From Sphingobacteriaceae bacterium (lineage in GTDB: Bacteria; Bacteroidota; Bacteroidia; Sphingobacteriales; Sphingobacteriaceae): DNA of 64,000 nucleotides. The translations under genes and the position numbers were made by a program. The notes below the pieces were generated by a model. The model was not told the origin of the DNA and did no database searches. It saw only the letters and a list, made by a program, of their open reading frames with translations. The first letter of the stretch is position 1; the number at the start of each line of letters is the position of its first letter. Shown here one piece after another: positions 60,601 through 64,000 of this stretch. The stretch is taken from positions 1 to 64,000 of the forward strand of contig JACMJM010000064.1 in NCBI GenBank assembly GCA_014380615.1, in the 5' to 3' direction.

Positions 60601-61728
60601 ATGCCAGATATAAATGAACTGGTTTCGCTGATTGGTGAAACTCAGAAATATTTTCAGCAGCAGGCGCAACGGCAGGTAAATACCGCACTTACCTTGCGGA
60701 ATTGGCTGTTTGGATTTTACATTAGTGAATATGAGCTAAACGGAGCGGATAGGGCTGAGTATGGGCAGGGGCTTTTTAAAGAGATAGCGAGTAGAGCCGT
60801 AAATATTTCCGGTATGTCTGAAAGGAATCTATACCTTTTTAAGTCATTTTATATAGCATATCCTCACATTTTGCAGTCAGCGACCGCAAAATTACATCTA
60901 TCTAATTTTCAGCACTTTAACATTTTGCAGTCGGCGACTGCAAAATTTGAAACAGCCGAGCGTACCCTTCTTCCGGAAGGACAACCAACAGAAAAAATAC
61001 TTGATATTGATAACCTGATAAATCAACTCAGCTTTACTCATATTATCGAATTATTAAAAGCAGACAGGCTGGTAAAACGTAGTTTCTACGAAATAGAATC
61101 CTTAAAAAACAACTGGTCGGTACGCGAACTGCAACGAGCCATGAACAGCATGCTTTTCGAACGCACCGGATTAAGTACCGATAAACAAGCTGTATTAGAC
61201 AAGCAGGCAAACAAGGAACGACTCTTACCGGAGGATGTATTTCGCAACCCTTATATACTTGAGTTTCTAGGATTAAAAGAAGAAACTGAATACTCCGAAT
61301 CCGAGTTAGAGCAGGCCATTATTAATCACCTCCAAACGTTTTTACTGGAAATGGGAAGAGGGTTTTGTTTTGAGGCACGACAAAAACGCATCACTTTCGA
61401 TAATACCCATTACCGTATCGACCTGGTTTTTTACCATAGGATATTAAGATGCAATGTACTGGTAGATTTAAAATTAGGTGAGTTTAGTCATGCTGACGCA
61501 GGACAAATGAATGTATACTTAAATTATTATAAAGAAAACGAAACCCACGAAGGAGATAATCCTCCGATAGGAATAATTCTTTGCGCCAGCAAAAATGAAA
61601 GTCTGGTTAAATACAGTACCGCGGGTTTACCACAACAAGTATTCGTAAATAAATATATGATCAACCTGCCGAAGGAAGAAGACTTGCAAAAAATCATTCA
61701 GGAAGAACAACTAAAAATAAGGGGCTAA
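60601..61728 (+). CDS. DUF1016/PDDEXK nuclease-like protein
   Basis: 375 residues. The N-terminal domain (about 1-160) is the DUF1016 N domain (ALTLRNWLFGFYISEYELNG, SRAVNISGMSERNLYLFKSFY). The C-terminal half is the PDDEXK-like nuclease domain: FEARQKRITFDNTHYRIDLVFYHRILRCNVLVDLKLGEFSHADAGQM contains the D-x(n)-D/E-x-K signature (IDLVF...VDLKLG). Members are of unsettled function, perhaps in DNA defence or mobile elements. Residues 90-115 contain ILQSATAK twice, coded by two palindromic DNA repeats. Divergent from serS. Confidence 0.9.
   Translation: MPDINELVSLIGETQKYFQQQAQRQVNTALTLRNWLFGFYISEYELNGADRAEYGQGLFKEIASRAVNISGMSERNLYLFKSFYIAYPHILQSATAKLHLSNFQHFNILQSATAKFETAERTLLPEGQPTEKILDIDNLINQLSFTHIIELLKADRLVKRSFYEIESLKNNWSVRELQRAMNSMLFERTGLSTDKQAVLDKQANKERLLPEDVFRNPYILEFLGLKEETEYSESELEQAIINHLQTFLLEMGRGFCFEARQKRITFDNTHYRIDLVFYHRILRCNVLVDLKLGEFSHADAGQMNVYLNYYKENETHEGDNPPIGIILCASKNESLVKYSTAGLPQQVFVNKYMINLPKEEDLQKIIQEEQLKIRG
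60868..60946 (+). repeat. Duplicated intragenic palindrome
   Basis: ATTTTGCAGTC-GGC-GACTGCAAAAT at 60922-60946 is a perfect inverted repeat with 11-bp arms. A nearly identical copy lies at 60868-60892, differing at two bases. They are 54 bp (18 codons) apart in the same frame and code for ILQSATAK twice. Confidence 0.75.
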
Positions 61729-61733
61729 ACATA

Positions 61734-62429
61734 ATGACAGGCAAACTCTATCTCGTCCCTACTCCTATCGGTAACTTAGAAGATATCACTCTTCGGGCTA
61801 TCAGAATATTAAAAGAAGCAGATATTATCCTTGCGGAGGATACGCGCACCAGCGGCCCACTACTTAAACATTTTGAAATTGATAAAAAGGTTTTCGCTCA
61901 TCATCAGCACAATGAGCATAAAGCCAGTGCTGAGATTGTTCGGTTTTTAAAAGAGGGTAAAAACGTAGCCTTAATTTCCGACGCAGGCACGCCAGCTATT
62001 TCCGATCCGGGATTTTTCCTGGTTAGGGAAGTGCTCAAAAATCAAATTGAGATTGAATGCCTCCCCGGAGCCACGGCCTTTGTACCGGCGCTGGTAAACT
62101 CGGGCCTCCCCTGCGACAGGTTTACTTTCGAAGGATTCCTTCCTGTAAAAAAAGGGCGGCAAACCCGGCTAAAAGAACTTTCGGTTGAAGAACGCACCAT
62201 GATCTTTTACGAATCGCCGCACCGTATTCTAAAAACCCTCGAAGAACTTGCTGCGGTATTTGGCGATGAACGGCAAGCGTCTGTATCCAGAGAACTGACT
62301 AAACTTTTCGAAGAAACAGTAAGGGGAACATTAACAGAGATAAAATTATATTTCGAAACTCATACCATAAAAGGAGAATTTGTGCTTTGCGTAGCGGGGA
62401 AGGTAAAGAAAGAGAGAAGGAATGATTGA
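61734..62429 (+). CDS. rsmI: 16S rRNA (cytidine-1402-2'-O) methyltransferase
   Basis: A 231-residue tetrapyrrole-methylase-fold enzyme. LYLVPTPIGNLEDITLRAIR, AEDTRTSGPLLKHF, and ISDAGTPAISDPGFFLVREV are diagnostic of RsmI (YraL). It methylates the ribose of C1402 in the P site of 16S rRNA. It starts 5 nt after the PDDEXK gene stop, so both could be one transcript. Its stop codon lies within a short GA-rich tandem repeat. Confidence 0.95.
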   Translation: MTGKLYLVPTPIGNLEDITLRAIRILKEADIILAEDTRTSGPLLKHFEIDKKVFAHHQHNEHKASAEIVRFLKEGKNVALISDAGTPAISDPGFFLVREVLKNQIEIECLPGATAFVPALVNSGLPCDRFTFEGFLPVKKGRQTRLKELSVEERTMIFYESPHRILKTLEELAAVFGDERQASVSRELTKLFEETVRGTLTEIKLYFETHTIKGEFVLCVAGKVKKERRND

Positions 62430-62453
62430 GGAAAAGAATGAAGGAATGATTGA
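62416..62453 (+). repeat. GA-rich direct repeat at the end of rsmI
   Basis: GAAGGAATGATTGA occurs at 62416-62429 and again at 62440-62453, with more purine-rich, partly related sequence up to about 62495. The first copy includes the rsmI stop codon. Looks like a slippage-prone simple repeat. Confidence 0.5.
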
Positions 62454-62544
62454 AGGAGAGACTGAAAGAAGGATGAAGAATATGAAGAATAATAAGCCAG
62501 CAATAATTTTTAATTTTGATTTTTAACTTTTGACTTTGACAATC

Positions 62545-63225
62545 ATGCGCATCGAACCCTTTATAAATGAAGAGCAGGATCCTAAAACAGCCGAAAAGGT
62601 TTTAGGTAAAATAGCTGATATGCTAACTCCCGGAGAACAGGTAGTTTACCTTGCTGTTCAAAAAAAACCGGCTGTAAACCTTATTCCCGACTCTATAGTA
62701 GTTACTGATAAACGCCTGGTATTTTGTAAGCCGGGAAACCTTGGCTTAACTACCAATTTTGATATTTATAGCTGGAGAGACATCAAAGAAATCTCTTTCA
62801 AAGAAGAGTTTTTTGGCGCCAAGTTTACAGCCGTTCCCTTAACTGGCGAAAACCTTACGGTGGATTACATTCCCAAAGTTCAGGCCCGAAAGCTTTATCA
62901 GTTCTGCAATCAACAGTTGGAGAAAGACAGAGAACTTGAAAGAGCAAGAACGATAGAAAGAGAAAAATCCTTAAAACCACAAAACGAAACTGAAACAAAA
63001 CCTCTTTTAGAAGAAAGTTTTCAAAGAAATTTTGATGGCCCTAGTGTTCCGGTTCAGCCAAGCGTGCAAGATGCGCTACCCACTGTTCCAGCTCAGGAAG
63101 CTGCAAAATCTACCGAAGACGAGTTAACGCAAAAACTGCAAAAACTCAGAGGTTTGTATGAAAAGCATTTAATTACCCAGGAAGAATACGAGGCTAAGAA
63201 AGCCGATATTTTATCTCAGCTATAA
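62545..63225 (+). CDS. PH-domain protein with C-terminal SHOCT motif
   Basis: 226 residues from the ATG at 62545; a start 5 codons upstream is possible. Residues 20-130 look like a bacterial PH (YokE-like) domain: GEQVVYLAVQKKPAVNLIPDSIVVTDKRLVFCKPG, YSWRDIKEISFKEEFFGAKF. A charged, low-complexity linker (about 135-190) leads to a SHOCT motif (LTQKLQKLRGLYEKHLITQEEYEAKKADILSQL). SHOCT parts often mediate oligomerisation. It precedes lnt by 3 nt. Confidence 0.85.
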   Translation: MRIEPFINEEQDPKTAEKVLGKIADMLTPGEQVVYLAVQKKPAVNLIPDSIVVTDKRLVFCKPGNLGLTTNFDIYSWRDIKEISFKEEFFGAKFTAVPLTGENLTVDYIPKVQARKLYQFCNQQLEKDRELERARTIEREKSLKPQNETETKPLLEESFQRNFDGPSVPVQPSVQDALPTVPAQEAAKSTEDELTQKLQKLRGLYEKHLITQEEYEAKKADILSQL

Positions 63226-63228
63226 CCC

Positions 63229-64000
63229 GTGCGAAATAATTACCTTTTTGGGCTGGCTACCGCCTTTACGGCCTGGCTTGCCTGGCCGCCTATACCATAT
63301 ACTTCTTTATTGCTTTTAGCAGCATTCATTCCGTTGCTGCTGGCTATAGAAAACATAATAACTTCTGAAGCCATAAAAAAAGGCAAAAAAGTTTTTGCGC
63401 TGTCTTTCTTCACTTTCGCAATCTGGAATACATCCTGCATTTATTGGGTCTTTAACGCACTTAATTCGGCGATGCCAGTGCCTGTGGCCCTCTTTGTATC
63501 ACTAATACCCTTTGGGCTTGCCGCACTCTTAATGACTCTTGCCTTTTGGCTCTATTACCGTCTGAGATTAATTCAAAGCAGAACCCTAAGTTACCTCGGC
63601 CTCGTCAGCTTTTGGCTGGGTTATGAATATTTACACCAAAGCTGGGATCTGGCATTTCCATGGATGAACCTGGGAAACGGATTTTCAAACTTCCATCAAA
63701 TCATTCAGTGGTATGAATTTACAGGAGTTTACGGCGGAAGCTTGTGGGTACTATTGGCTAATATTTTGGGCTTCGAACTCTATCTTGCTATCCGCAATAA
63801 ATCAGCAAACAGAAAAAAACTGTCGGTTGCTTTTAGCACCCTTATATTGTTGCCTATACTTTACTCGGTAACGGTTTACACAAATTATAAGGAGAAGATA
63901 AACCCTGCTAACATTGTGGTTGTACAACCCAATGTTGATCCTTATATGAAGTTCGAAACCCCCGCAAACCTCCAGATAGAGGGCTTAATACGGCTCTCAG
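63229..64000 (+). CDS. lnt: Apolipoprotein N-acyltransferase, N-terminal part (partial)
   Basis: The frame starts with GTG at 63229 and runs off the window, giving 257 residues. RNNYLFGLATAFTAWLAWPP is the usual first helix of Lnt. Further helices follow, with WDLAFPWMNLGNGFSNFHQ and QWYEFTGVYGGSLWVLLAN, the conserved membrane-domain motifs (family pattern FPW...G, EFTGVYG). The nitrilase-fold domain begins at INPANIVVVQPNVDPYMKFE. It N-acylates lipoproteins in the inner membrane, the step after LspA. It is 3 nt behind the PH-SHOCT gene. No ATG fits better. Confidence 0.93.
   Translation, partial: MRNNYLFGLATAFTAWLAWPPIPYTSLLLLAAFIPLLLAIENIITSEAIKKGKKVFALSFFTFAIWNTSCIYWVFNALNSAMPVPVALFVSLIPFGLAALLMTLAFWLYYRLRLIQSRTLSYLGLVSFWLGYEYLHQSWDLAFPWMNLGNGFSNFHQIIQWYEFTGVYGGSLWVLLANILGFELYLAIRNKSANRKKLSVAFSTLILLPILYSVTVYTNYKEKINPANIVVVQPNVDPYMKFETPANLQIEGLIRLS

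Noticed and set aside
60503-60688. N-terminal extension of serS
   Set aside because: It shows no synthetase similarity and overlaps the start of the divergent PDDEXK gene; the ATG at 60502 fits the family.

Overview
The window looks like chromosomal DNA of a Bacteroidota species of the Sphingobacteriaceae type (Pedobacter-like). Reasons: SusC/SusD-type outer-membrane proteins with their own ECF sigma and FecR anti-sigma factor, the gene order ileS-dksA-lspA, a siroheme sulfite reductase beside a siroheme synthase, promoter-like TAnnTTTG boxes, few Shine-Dalgarno sequences, and many start sites directly behind promoter boxes. No rRNA, tRNA, CRISPR array, phage or transposase gene was seen. The exact genus cannot be fixed from sequence reading alone.

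Layout. 1-5.1 kb: two tandem FtsX/MacB-type ABC permeases (the first cut by the window edge), a PEBP-family secreted protein and a beta-lactamase-fold serine hydrolase. 5.2-11.3 kb: mutL, two adjacent rhomboid proteases, an endonuclease/exonuclease/phosphatase-family protein and cysS. 11.4-21.2 kb: housekeeping and envelope genes (MoxR ATPase, SurA-like chaperone, rdgB, acyltransferase, OstA/LptA-like protein, tilS). 21.2-26.9 kb: a 2OG-Fe(II) oxygenase, a DoxX-like protein, then a sulfite-handling unit made of two unusual fusions (sulfite reductase with a C-terminal HEPN-like domain; siroheme synthase with a TauE/SafE transporter) and an Rrf2 regulator. 27-33.2 kb: a lone receiver, a GlgX-type debranching enzyme, small proteins, a stress protein and a CvpA-CAP fusion. 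33.3-40 kb: a broken heme oxygenase, a 1869-residue CheB-CheR-PAS histidine kinase and its single-domain receiver. 40-50 kb: SIMPL protein, heme A synthase, then susD, susC, fecR and an ECF sigma factor, all on the minus strand. 50-64 kb: lspA, dksA, ileS, an RND/MMPL exporter, dgkA, recO, a second receiver, serS, a PDDEXK nuclease-like gene, rsmI, a PH-SHOCT protein and the start of lnt.

The least expected structure is non-coding. Two copies of a terminal-inverted-repeat element lie in direct orientation on either side of fecR-susC-susD, and one of them supplies the stop codon of susD. A second family (G-rich hairpin followed by an identical 18-mer) occurs at 31.5 and 42.1 kb. A shared 14-bp box precedes both the sulfite reductase and the Rrf2 gene. 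Perfect palindromes are repeated in frame inside the PDDEXK gene. Several genes have a promoter -7 box only 4-5 nt from the start codon, which suggests leaderless mRNAs. All functional statements rest on motif reading; no database search was possible.
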